Shown here piece after piece: positions 15,801-23,700 of a stretch of 52,361 nucleotides of DNA. The position numbers and the translations under genes were made by a program. The stretch comes from a virus. The stretch is from positions 1 to 52,361 of the IMG/VR virus record IMGVR_UViG_3300025309_000439. One strand, given 5' to 3'. Each line of letters opens with the position of its first letter. Position 1 is the stretch's first letter. Below the pieces are notes generated by a model. It was not told where the DNA came from, ran no database searches, and worked only from the letters and a program-made list of their open reading frames with translations.

Positions 15801-16560
15801 TGCGGATGATAGCGGCTTGTCTATAAGACTCGTCAGTAATGTGACTGGCCGGGAATTTGTCGCGGCACATCATTATGCCGTCATCTGCCCCCCCATCACG
15901 AAGATAACCTACGGCCTATTCAAAGGCGAGAAATTGGTAGGCGTTGCTCTCTGGGGCTTCGGCACCCGGCCCATGCACACCATCCGAAAGCTGTTCCCGT
16001 CCCTGAGCGTGAATAATTATCTGGAACTTAACAGGTTCTGCGTCCTGGACGAGATGCCCCGGAATACCGAGAGCATGTTCCTGAAGCAGTGCTGCCAACA
16101 TATCAGGCAGGATTTTCCGAATGTCCATGTGCTATTCAGCTGGGCCGACGGCCTCAGGGGCAAACCCGGCTATGTCTACCAGTCGGCCAACTGGCTATAC
16201 GGTGGTTTTATTAAGAGCCAATTTTACTGCACGGGAGACGGCGAAGTGGTTCATCCCCGGCTTTTGATTACCCGTTACGGGACGAGAGCCAACGAATTCA
16301 CCCGTGGTATCGGCCTGACCAAAATATCAGGCTTCCAGTTCCGCTACTGTAAATTCATGTGCTCGCATAAACTGCGAAAGGCCTTAATCAAGGAGTCGCC
16401 GTTTAACTGGCGCAGCAAATATCCGAAGAATGGCGATTTGCGGTGGTGGATAGATGCGGAGGAGGGCTCAAGAGAGAGCCGTGAGGTTCCCATCCTCAAG
16501 GGGTCGGGGCGGTTCCGGCACTCCGCTGGGATTTCAACGGGGGACACGCTATGGGCATAA
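15787..16560 (+). CDS. Mom-like DNA modification protein
   Basis: 257 residues. The middle carries the signature I associate with phage Mu Mom and its relatives: LELNRFCVLDEMPRNTESMF, then VLFSWADG, GKPGYVYQSANWLYGG. Mu Mom is a GNAT-fold enzyme that modifies adenine in phage DNA and so protects it from many restriction enzymes. Starting at ATG 15787, inside the terminase end, avoids an implausible long overlap. The last 80 residues extend beyond the Mom core. It sits between terminase and portal, so it would be made late, as DNA is packaged. Assignment is by motif only; the exact modification is not known. Confidence 0.8.
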   Translation: MTISNADDSGLSIRLVSNVTGREFVAAHHYAVICPPITKITYGLFKGEKLVGVALWGFGTRPMHTIRKLFPSLSVNNYLELNRFCVLDEMPRNTESMFLKQCCQHIRQDFPNVHVLFSWADGLRGKPGYVYQSANWLYGGFIKSQFYCTGDGEVVHPRLLITRYGTRANEFTRGIGLTKISGFQFRYCKFMCSHKLRKALIKESPFNWRSKYPKNGDLRWWIDAEEGSRESREVPILKGSGRFRHSAGISTGDTLWA

Positions 16561-18512
16561 GGGAACAACTGATAAATGCGCTATTCGGCGGCGTGATCCG
16601 TGCCGAGGTCGAGAAGTCGTCCAAACAGATAATCTCGTATGTCACCGGCCTGCCCGCCACCGGCGACGGCATCCTGCCAGATATCGACTTTGAGATTTTC
16701 AACCAGATGTACGAGCAGACCTCCTGGGTCCGCGCCGTAGTCGGGGTTATCTGCAAGGCTGTAACTGCCCGAGGCTATTCGCTGGCACCCGCAAAGGTTA
16801 ATGCCGACCCAAAGAATGCTGAAACTCTGCAGGAGTTCTTTGCCAACTGTAATCCCAACGATACCCTGCTGGAGATACTGGACGATATAGCTCGCGACGT
16901 TTATGTGTTTGGGAATGCGTTTCTTGAAGTGGTTTATGGCCCGGACGGCAAACCACGCGAGTTGTGGAACCTCGACGCGACCAGCATACGGGTAAAAGCA
17001 GACGAGCACGGTTCCATTACAGGTTACATCCAGGTCCCGCGGAACCAGCCGGGAAAGGTCGAATTTAAAACCAGAGAGGTTATTCACTTCAAACTGGGAA
17101 CCAAGGGGGCTACCCTATACGGCCTTTCCCCGCTGGCTTCGCTGATACTGCCGGTGACGGTGGACAAATACGCCCAGATATACAACCGGGCGTTCTTCCT
17201 GAACGGCGCGAAAATCCGGGGCGCGTTCATCATGAAAGACGCGACACCGGAGCAGGTGGACCGCAACCGTGACTACATGGCGGCCCGCGCCAAGAATCCG
17301 GATATGGCGCACTCAGACCTCGTGCTGGAGGGCGACATCGAGTTCAAACAGATAAGCACGACCCAGAAGGACATGGAGTTTCTGGAACTCAGGGAGTTCA
17401 CCCGGAACGAGATCCTGGCCGTTTATGGTGTGCCGCCGAGCAAGGTCTCTATAATCGAGACCGGCAATATCGGCAGCGGCAGCGGCGAGCAGCAGACGGC
17501 GACGTTTTACGATGAGACTATTTCGCCCTTCCAGATGCGGCTGGCGGAGAAAATCACAAAGCACGTCATCCGGCAGGGCTTCGGCATCTCGGACTGGTCG
17601 TTCCAGTTTAATAAGCGGGCGATAGACGAAAAAGACCAGGCCGAAATATTTAACATCTACCTGCAAAACGGCGTTTTCAGCCCGGATGAGGTCCGCAGGA
17701 TTGTAGCGCCACGAATGCCGGAGATGCAGAAATCGCTGAACCCGCGCGAGACTATCGCCAACGCCACCCGTGCCGTAGTTGCCCTTGAGAACAGGTTTGT
17801 TGACGCGGTAAGGGCCATCTTCCGCAAGATAGGCGACGTGGTGAAGGCAAAACTGCCGGGCCTGAAACGCGAAGGCGACCTGGAGGTCCTGCTCCAGCTG
17901 GTGGACAAGGACAAGGTCGCCAGGACCATAGAACGGTTCGCCCTGGAATCCGCATATAAGGGGCTGGAACTATCGGCACAGCGGGCCGGGCTTGAGGGCA
18001 TTGAGGACTTAAGCCATGCGGCACATGAGAAACTCAAAACCGAGGCCTCAGCGCTGGCCGATGACCTGACGCGCGGCATGGTGGACCGGCTCCGGGAGGA
18101 ACTGTCGGCCGGCATCAGGGCAAATGAGACCATCCCGCAGCTTATAAAGCGCATTGATACCTGGGTCGGCAGCCAGACTATCACGATAAAGCCGGTTCTG
18201 GATGCCGATGGAAATATCATCAGAGCCGCCAGCAGCCGGGTAATTGGCAAGAATGTGCTGGCCGAAGTGATAGCCCGCACGGAGGCCAACCGGGCCTATA
18301 ACGCCGGGAATTTGGACGCGCTCAAGCAGGCTGGCGTTGAAAACGTGCAATGGCTACTGGCCTCGGACGCCTGTAAAGAATGCGCCGAGTTGGCTGAAGT
18401 TGCGCCCGGAGAGAAGCTCGGCAAGATTATGGCGCTGGATGATGCACAGGACATGCTGCCCGCGCATCCAAATTGCCGATGCACATGGGTTACAGTACTG
18501 GAGGAAAAATGA
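16551..18512 (+). CDS. Portal protein fused to Mu gpF-like head morphogenesis domain
   Basis: 653 residues. Residues about 1-400 are an HK97-type portal (VRAVVGVICKAVTARGYSL, REVIHFKLG, EILAVYGVPPSKVS, ATFYDETISPF). Residues about 480-653 match the phage Mu gpF minor head family: VIARTEANRAYNAGNLDAL, a CKEC cysteine pair and PAHPNCRC at the end. Normally these are two adjacent genes; here they are one polypeptide with a helical linker. It forms the DNA entry vertex and helps start head assembly. GGGGGA precedes ATG 16551, which overlaps the Mom-like gene by 10 bases. Confidence 0.92.
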   Translation: MGIREQLINALFGGVIRAEVEKSSKQIISYVTGLPATGDGILPDIDFEIFNQMYEQTSWVRAVVGVICKAVTARGYSLAPAKVNADPKNAETLQEFFANCNPNDTLLEILDDIARDVYVFGNAFLEVVYGPDGKPRELWNLDATSIRVKADEHGSITGYIQVPRNQPGKVEFKTREVIHFKLGTKGATLYGLSPLASLILPVTVDKYAQIYNRAFFLNGAKIRGAFIMKDATPEQVDRNRDYMAARAKNPDMAHSDLVLEGDIEFKQISTTQKDMEFLELREFTRNEILAVYGVPPSKVSIIETGNIGSGSGEQQTATFYDETISPFQMRLAEKITKHVIRQGFGISDWSFQFNKRAIDEKDQAEIFNIYLQNGVFSPDEVRRIVAPRMPEMQKSLNPRETIANATRAVVALENRFVDAVRAIFRKIGDVVKAKLPGLKREGDLEVLLQLVDKDKVARTIERFALESAYKGLELSAQRAGLEGIEDLSHAAHEKLKTEASALADDLTRGMVDRLREELSAGIRANETIPQLIKRIDTWVGSQTITIKPVLDADGNIIRAASSRVIGKNVLAEVIARTEANRAYNAGNLDALKQAGVENVQWLLASDACKECAELAEVAPGEKLGKIMALDDAQDMLPAHPNCRCTWVTVLEEK

Positions 18513-20503
18513 GCACTGAAACGATGAAGATTGATTTTGCGGACTACGGACAATTGTTCCGCTCGGACCCAGCCAAACTGCCGGACCAAGACCTGCTGGC
18601 AATGGATTTCATTCTGCACAGGGCATGGGCCATGCTGCAGGCGGGACATAAGGTGTTTGATGAAAAGACGAACTGGGACGCGCAGGATATTCTGGTTCTG
18701 CATGTCATAGTCCTCCAAGAGATGAGCCGCCGGGCCTTTCAGCATACGATACAGGACAATTTGCAGGAACAAACCCTGGCTATTATAGCTGACGAAACCG
18801 ACGTGGAAGCTGAGGAGGATGCCGAGAAGGGTGTGCGGCAGGCCTTCGGCTCCTACGGTGGCAAGCGCTTCCTGGCTCACCGCATCGCCTCGTATATCCC
18901 CCACCACCGCACATATGTCGAACCGTTCGCGGGCGGGGCCGCCGTTCTCTACGCCAAAGACCCGTCGCCGCAGGAAGCATTGAATGACCGCGACGCGGAA
19001 ATAGCCTTCATGCACAAATTCATCCGCGACCACAGCCAGGAGGACACGAACGCTCTCGCAAAGCGGGAGTGGACAATCCTCAGGGAGACCCACGAACGGC
19101 TTAAGGCTATGAAGCCGGAAACGGATCGGGACAGGTTCTATAAAGCGTTCTATCTCACACGATCCTCTTACGGCAAAATGCGCGGCGGCTCATTTAATCC
19201 CGCTAACGAGGGCGTAAAAATAGACTTTCCGAACACAGTAGAACGCGCTCAGGAGCGCCTGCGCAACGTGGCGGTCAGCAATAAAGACTACCTGCAAGTC
19301 CTGAAGGAGTATGACAGCCCAGACACGTTCTTCTATATGGACCCGCCATATCCGGACAAGTTCAACCTCTTCGATTTCGGCTTCAAGGAGGAAGAATTTC
19401 TGAAAGCTGTTAAAGCCCTCAAGGCAAAATGGATTGTCTCATACCCATCGGAACATGCCAAGGTTTTCAAAGGCTATCACGTCTATATCGTGAAGCGCCG
19501 GAACCAGATGCGGGGCCCGGGCGGCAACAAGGAGTGGGTTACAGAAATGATGGCCTCCAATTTTCCCTTGAAGCCGGTGCATCTCTACATAGAAAAGGAT
19601 GCATTGCCGGAGCCGGAGTCAATAAACCAAATACCAGAGATTTTCCCCCATTTGGTTGATCCATTGGAGAAGATACGCGGCGCGTTCAAAAGTCCGGGCG
19701 GCAAATACCGGCTATATAAGAAAATCATCTCCCTCATCCCGGAGCATAAAACTTTCGTAGAAGGATTCTGCGGCGGCGCACAAGTGTTTTTCCACAAGAA
19801 GCAGTCGGACACGGAGGTGATGAACGACATCAACTCTGACCTCATATTCGCATACCGCTTCATCAAAGGCATGTCGCCGGAGGATTTGGCCTGGCTTAAG
19901 AAACAAAACTGGATAATCTCCAAGGCGCACGCAAAGAAGGTGTTTGAATCTGTGCCCAAAACGCCCAGAGAACATTTTTACCGTGTGGCATATCTGAATA
20001 AGGCCACATACTGGGGCCGGACCGACGTGATGGAAGGCGTCCGGAATCACGGCTCAAGCGGCGAAGGGATGCCGATAAGGCTCGTAGACCATCTGCCGGA
20101 AATACAGGAGCGCCTCAAAAGCACAAGACTTCATTCGTGGGACTGGAAAGAGGTTATAAAGGAATACGACTCGGACAACACCTTCTTTTACTTGGACCCG
20201 CCCTATCCTCTCCACTGGCCCAAGGAAGGCGGCAAGCATGGCTCAAAATTCTTCAAGGAAGAAGATCTAGTCCCGACACTCAAAAGCATAAAGGGCAGAT
20301 TCCTCTTGAGCTATGAGCTGGAAAAGATAGGGCTGTTCAAGGGATTTAAGACGTACCGCATCAAGACATTATGGACGGGAGTGCATCACATGGGAGCAAG
20401 GAAGAAGTATGAATTGTTAGTGGCGAACTATCAAGTCATGCCGATGGACATCTATTTGGAGAAATTGGCACAGACTAGTGTAATGGAGACACACCCAAAA
20501 TAG
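18509..20503 (+). CDS. Tandem Dam-type (D12) DNA N6-adenine methyltransferase fusion
   Basis: 664 residues from ATG 18509 (GGAGG upstream, ATGA overlap with the portal gene). After a 110-residue N-terminal region of unknown fold come two complete D12-class methyltransferase domains. First: YGGKR near 115, motif I EPFAGGAAV near 137, catalytic DPPY near 278. Second: SPGGKYRL near 395, EGFCGGAQV near 417, DPPY near 563. Both keep the AdoMet loop and the catalytic motif in alpha-class order. Two joined D12 domains are known in M.FokI, where each methylates one strand of an asymmetric site. Its 3' end overlaps, tail to tail by 29 bases, a leftward gene with a nuclease-like core. Confidence 0.9.
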   Translation: MSTETMKIDFADYGQLFRSDPAKLPDQDLLAMDFILHRAWAMLQAGHKVFDEKTNWDAQDILVLHVIVLQEMSRRAFQHTIQDNLQEQTLAIIADETDVEAEEDAEKGVRQAFGSYGGKRFLAHRIASYIPHHRTYVEPFAGGAAVLYAKDPSPQEALNDRDAEIAFMHKFIRDHSQEDTNALAKREWTILRETHERLKAMKPETDRDRFYKAFYLTRSSYGKMRGGSFNPANEGVKIDFPNTVERAQERLRNVAVSNKDYLQVLKEYDSPDTFFYMDPPYPDKFNLFDFGFKEEEFLKAVKALKAKWIVSYPSEHAKVFKGYHVYIVKRRNQMRGPGGNKEWVTEMMASNFPLKPVHLYIEKDALPEPESINQIPEIFPHLVDPLEKIRGAFKSPGGKYRLYKKIISLIPEHKTFVEGFCGGAQVFFHKKQSDTEVMNDINSDLIFAYRFIKGMSPEDLAWLKKQNWIISKAHAKKVFESVPKTPREHFYRVAYLNKATYWGRTDVMEGVRNHGSSGEGMPIRLVDHLPEIQERLKSTRLHSWDWKEVIKEYDSDNTFFYLDPPYPLHWPKEGGKHGSKFFKEEDLVPTLKSIKGRFLLSYELEKIGLFKGFKTYRIKTLWTGVHHMGARKKYELLVANYQVMPMDIYLEKLAQTSVMETHPK

Positions 20504-20984
20504 AATAATTCTCTAAATACTTTTGCGCCGAAATATATTCACCAACCGATTTCGCATCACTCATTTTTTCATTTGCTGGTTTTGCATTTAACGCGAACTT
20601 ATAGCTATCGCTTTTGGAAAATCCCTTTTTGCGATAAAAGTATTTTAAGGCATCAGCAACGATGCCTGCAGGGAACACATACACATCAGGGTGTGGTTTG
20701 GCGGTTAAATCCACACAACACACCCACCTACGCTCTAGTGAAATAACATCATACTGCGGATTAGCATACTTCTTTTGAAGCGCCCATCTTCTGGGATACG
20801 ACGCGGTCGATTTCACCTCTATAAAAGCATTGTTGCCATTTTTGTCAAAGACCAAGAGATCGTAGCCGATAGTTGCGCCCCATTGCAATGACACCATGTA
20901 TCCGCGCTGAGTCAATCGTGATGCGACAAGGAACTCACCTGCAAGTCGACTTAGATTTTTTCGCTCGTTGGATATCTTTTTCAT
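20475..20984 (-). CDS. PD-(D/E)XK nuclease-like protein
   Basis: 169 residues. LAGEFLVASRLTQRGY (Glu17), GYDLLVF (Asp42) and FIEVKST (Glu56, Lys58) form a complete E-D-ExK restriction-like nuclease core in the first 60 residues. The C-terminal 100 residues have no clear family. AT-rich and leftward, against the late operon. It lies 3 bases after the next upstream gene of the cassette and faces the tandem methyltransferase. It may be a restriction enzyme, an anti-phage nuclease or a Hjc-like resolvase. The active-site pattern is seen; the role is inferred. Confidence 0.75.
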   Translation of the reverse strand: MKKISNERKNLSRLAGEFLVASRLTQRGYMVSLQWGATIGYDLLVFDKNGNNAFIEVKSTASYPRRWALQKKYANPQYDVISLERRWVCCVDLTAKPHPDVYVFPAGIVADALKYFYRKKGFSKSDSYKFALNAKPANEKMSDAKSVGEYISAQKYLENYSILGVSPLH

Positions 20985-20987
20985 GGA

Positions 20988-21491
20988 TTACTCACACAGT
21001 GAAATCTGCTTTAAAAGCTCATCAAGAAGTTCATTAAAGTCCTGGTTAAAATCTATCTCCGCACCAGGCTCAACATAAAGCCAGGTTTTGCCTGCGCAGT
21101 GGAAATATTTAATGCGTGATTTTGATAAGTGAGGGGTGTATTTCTTAACGCTTTCAGGTCCGGTATTTATTCCAGCATAAAATATAGCTGGCAGGCTTAG
21201 TTTATATGGCTCCCACCATACTCCGATTTCAATTATGACTTCTTGTTTGATATTCTTAAATTTCCCATACAGCAGGGCATACGACCAATAGCCATACCCC
21301 GTTCCCTTTCCAGTGTCATTATCAAACGCGGTCCGTTTCTGTGATGGAGTGAAACTTTTCCAGTCTGTGCGATCTCTTAACACTTGCTCAATACGTCTCG
21401 GCATTTCTGCCTGAAACCTTTCCAATGTGACAAGAGCATCGATGTAACACCCAACCCCTTCTTTAAGGAATTCCTCGTGTGTTTGGTTCAT
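20988..21491 (-). CDS. Hypothetical protein of the leftward cassette
   Basis: 167 residues with an N-terminal helical part (EFLKEGVGCYIDALVTLERF) and an aromatic, strand-rich C-terminal half (YGYWSYALLYGKF, then VWWEPYKLSLP). No motif I can name. Its start overlaps the upstream gene's stop by 4 bases and its stop lies 3 bases before the nuclease-like gene, so the three are one unit. It could be a specificity, inhibitor or sensor subunit between the two nuclease-like proteins. Confidence 0.72.
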   Translation of the reverse strand: MNQTHEEFLKEGVGCYIDALVTLERFQAEMPRRIEQVLRDRTDWKSFTPSQKRTAFDNDTGKGTGYGYWSYALLYGKFKNIKQEVIIEIGVWWEPYKLSLPAIFYAGINTGPESVKKYTPHLSKSRIKYFHCAGKTWLYVEPGAEIDFNQDFNELLDELLKQISLCE

Positions 21492-22312
21492 TTCATTAGT
21501 CCTTGCTCCAGAATTTCCATCATTTTACCTATCCCACTATATTGTTTAGGCAACTTTCCGGCTTTAGGTATTACCGGAAAACCCAAGATCTTTTGTTCAA
21601 TCGATCCGCAAAAACCATGCGCATAGGAACACCATCTTAAATCCTCTTTTTGACGCAGTATGGCTTTTCGAAGCGCAATAGTCACGTCCTCCCAAAATAC
21701 TTCCTGAATTTTAATAACCCCTTGGACAGTACCCACACATTCTTCCCATAACTCGCGTGATTCGCGAGGGATTAATATATAGTCGGACCAACAATGAGAA
21801 CTACTATCCGAGTGTTTTCCATGCAACTCCGAAGCAGTACTAAAAGTTTTCAAAAAGCTCTCATCCCATAATTTAACTTCTAAATGCGTGGAGTGGCCTT
21901 CATCCCAATGTATGACCATATCGGCGCGATGCGTCTCTGTAGATTCCTCTCTGATTACTTCAGGATGATGATATGGATTGTTCTGTATTTCCAATTGCGG
22001 AAACAACTCAGCGGCAAAACCGACGTCTCGAGAAGTTTGTAGCAAATATCCCAGCCAATCAGACCACGCCTCTTCGCGACTTAACCGCAGTGGTCTCAGA
22101 CTTTCAGAATTGATCCGACAGGGATCTCCCCCATATCTCTCAAACACACTATCCCATTGGGTTAACAAGTCTGGCAATTTGGAGTAATCCTGCTCAAAAC
22201 ACTGCAATCCGAGTAATCTAAATCTTTTTGTGGCATCCCAGTCCTTCGACTTAGAAGGGCCCAATATCGCTTGCCAGTTTTTAAATACTTTCCATTGTGG
22301 GACTACTTTCAT
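21488..22312 (-). CDS. Large PD-(D/E)XK nuclease-like protein
   Basis: 274 residues. The core is EEAWSDWLGYLLQTS (Glu near 80), RADMVIHW (Asp131) and HLEVKLWDE (Glu145, Lys147), a full E-D-ExK site in the middle of the protein. The flanking 80-residue N-terminal and 120-residue C-terminal parts are not recognised. First gene of the leftward cassette; AAGGGGA lies about 7 bases before its ATG. The upstream control region (22313-22409) is shared with a rightward gene and carries the shared palindrome. Together with 20475-21491 it makes a candidate defence or restriction module. Confidence 0.75.
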   Translation of the reverse strand: MKVVPQWKVFKNWQAILGPSKSKDWDATKRFRLLGLQCFEQDYSKLPDLLTQWDSVFERYGGDPCRINSESLRPLRLSREEAWSDWLGYLLQTSRDVGFAAELFPQLEIQNNPYHHPEVIREESTETHRADMVIHWDEGHSTHLEVKLWDESFLKTFSTASELHGKHSDSSSHCWSDYILIPRESRELWEECVGTVQGVIKIQEVFWEDVTIALRKAILRQKEDLRWCSYAHGFCGSIEQKILGFPVIPKAGKLPKQYSGIGKMMEILEQGLMK

Positions 22313-22353
22313 AACCGATTTCCCCTTTAGCAGATTTTAACATTTTGACTATG

Positions 22354-22379
22354 CAAACTGTTTAAACAGTTTTATGGAC
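22354..22379. repeat. Palindromic motif copy 2 (shared with 13427-13452)
   Basis: AAACTGTTTAAACAGTTT at 22355-22372 is a perfect 18-bp palindrome, followed by TATGGAC shared with copy 1. It lies in the 97-base gap between the leftward nuclease cassette and the rightward small gene at 22410. A TTGACT at 22345-22350 just left of it could be a -35 box. This is the position expected of an operator controlling both directions. Confidence 0.8.
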
Positions 22380-22409
22380 AAACGCAAGCCGATGCATTAG
22401 AATTTATAT

Positions 22410-22586
22410 ATGCCAGAAATGCAGGCGCCGGAAACACTGGAGTCTAAATTTGAGGAGCTTACAGCACAGCTCCGCCGGGAGCGTTTCTACGGCACACTCG
22501 AGGTCCACTATCAAGATGGCCAGCTTGTGCGTGTAAAGAAGCACGAAACTGTCCTCGTAAAGGACATGCGCAGTTTGCGGGAATAA
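22410..22586 (+). CDS. DUF2292/YezD-like small protein
   Basis: 58 residues, missed by many gene finders because of its size. A helical N-terminus (LESKFEELTAQLRRE) leads into RFYGTLEVHYQDGQLVRVKK, a two-strand pattern typical of the DUF2292 (YezD) family, whose function is unknown to me. It is read with the late genes. The ATG follows an AT-rich leader without a strong ribosome binding site. A terminator follows 28 bases after the stop. Confidence 0.65.
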   Translation: MPEMQAPETLESKFEELTAQLRRERFYGTLEVHYQDGQLVRVKKHETVLVKDMRSLRE

Positions 22587-22613
22587 TTTTTTAGCGCTGT
22601 CGAACTGAGTCGA

Positions 22614-22658
22614 AGCGTTGTTGGTCCCAGTAGCATCGGGACCGGCAACGCTTTTTTT
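22614..22658 (+). terminator. Rho-independent terminator before the head genes
   Basis: A 15-bp stem with two G-U pairs (22614-22628 with 22638-22652), a 9-base loop and seven T. A smaller hairpin just upstream (22595-22613, loop around 22604-22609, extendable into 22614-22617) shares bases with the terminator's 5' arm, so the two are mutually exclusive, an attenuator-like arrangement. The prohead protease ATG is only 14 bases after the T-run. Confidence 0.85.
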
Positions 22659-22671
22659 GTTTTGGGTAATC

Positions 22672-23688
22672 ATGAAGAACGAGAACACACTGCAGGAAAA
22701 AGTCGGGTTCAATTTCCCGGTACAGGTATTGAAATATGCCGAGGAGGCTGGCGAGTTCCACGTGGTGGGCTATGCTGCCACGAGCGATTTCGACTTGCAG
22801 GGTGACATCATCACCGAGGAGGCCTTGAAAGCCTCATCGCTGGACCTGCTGAAAAACTCCACCGTACTGCTCAACCACGACATGAAGCTGCCCATCGGCA
22901 AAGTTACCAAGGTCGAATTCGACCAGCATGGCCTCTTGATAGACGCGCTTATTTCAAAGACCGAGCAGGACATCATCCAGAAAATCAAGGAAGGCGTCCT
23001 CAACAAGTTTTCGATTCGCGGACAGGTGCTGGAACGGGAAAGACAGTTCTCCCCGGAACACGACCGCATGGTCAACATAATCCAGCGCATGAGCCTGGTT
23101 GAAGTGTCGCTCGTATCGGTCCCGGCAAACCCGGAGGCAAAGGCTATCGGCTGGTATATAGCGAAAGCCCTTGACGAAACAGAAGAACAAGGAGGCAAAA
23201 CAATGCCAGATGAAGTGATCATAGAGGAATTACCGGCGCAGGACGCAAATCCCGCGCCGCCGCCTGCCGCCGAGCCGCCTGCCGCACCGGCCCCGGAAGA
23301 AAAGCCCAAGCCCGCCGACGCGGTCGCGCAGGTGCAGGCGCAGAAACCGGCTGAGATCCAGAAATCGGATGTCGGCGGACTGCTGGATAAGCTGATAACC
23401 ATCGGCGGCCAATCCGGTGTTATCGCGCAGCAGCTTAAAACGCTGCTCAAACCGCCCACCGCAGAACCGGCCCCGGCGGCAGTCAAGCCGGTCGAACCGG
23501 CAGACCTGGCCAAACTTATCGCAGGTGAGGTCGCCAAGCAGCTGGAGTCCGCGCTAAAAGCGGTTCCCACCCTGCGCAAAGGACTTGTCCAGCCGGATAA
23601 CGAGGCCGATGAAATCAGGAAGCAGTTCGACAGCCTGCCACCCGAGAAAAAGCTCCGGGCGGTACTGGCGGTTCGGGACAACAAATAG
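22672..23688 (+). CDS. HK97-type prohead serine protease with scaffold-like extension
   Basis: 338 residues from ATG 22672 (earlier in-frame starts lie inside the terminator). Residues about 15-175 are a U35 prohead protease: GYAATSDFDLQGDII, LLNHDMKLPIGKV (His), KFSIRGQV (Ser) and MSLVEVSLVSVPANPEA. The rest is a Pro/Ala-rich linker followed by a helical segment (VGGLLDKLITIGG onward) resembling a scaffold or delta domain, which may be fused here because no separate scaffold gene exists. It cleaves capsid and scaffold during maturation. Only a weak ribosome binding site (GGGT) is present. Confidence 0.9.
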   Translation: MKNENTLQEKVGFNFPVQVLKYAEEAGEFHVVGYAATSDFDLQGDIITEEALKASSLDLLKNSTVLLNHDMKLPIGKVTKVEFDQHGLLIDALISKTEQDIIQKIKEGVLNKFSIRGQVLERERQFSPEHDRMVNIIQRMSLVEVSLVSVPANPEAKAIGWYIAKALDETEEQGGKTMPDEVIIEELPAQDANPAPPPAAEPPAAPAPEEKPKPADAVAQVQAQKPAEIQKSDVGGLLDKLITIGGQSGVIAQQLKTLLKPPTAEPAPAAVKPVEPADLAKLIAGEVAKQLESALKAVPTLRKGLVQPDNEADEIRKQFDSLPPEKKLRAVLAVRDNK

Positions 23689-23700
23689 GAGGAACACAGA

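Noticed and set aside
22618-22671. Earlier start of the prohead protease
   Set aside because: It would place the start codon inside the terminator stem; ATG 22672 gives a normal family N-terminus.
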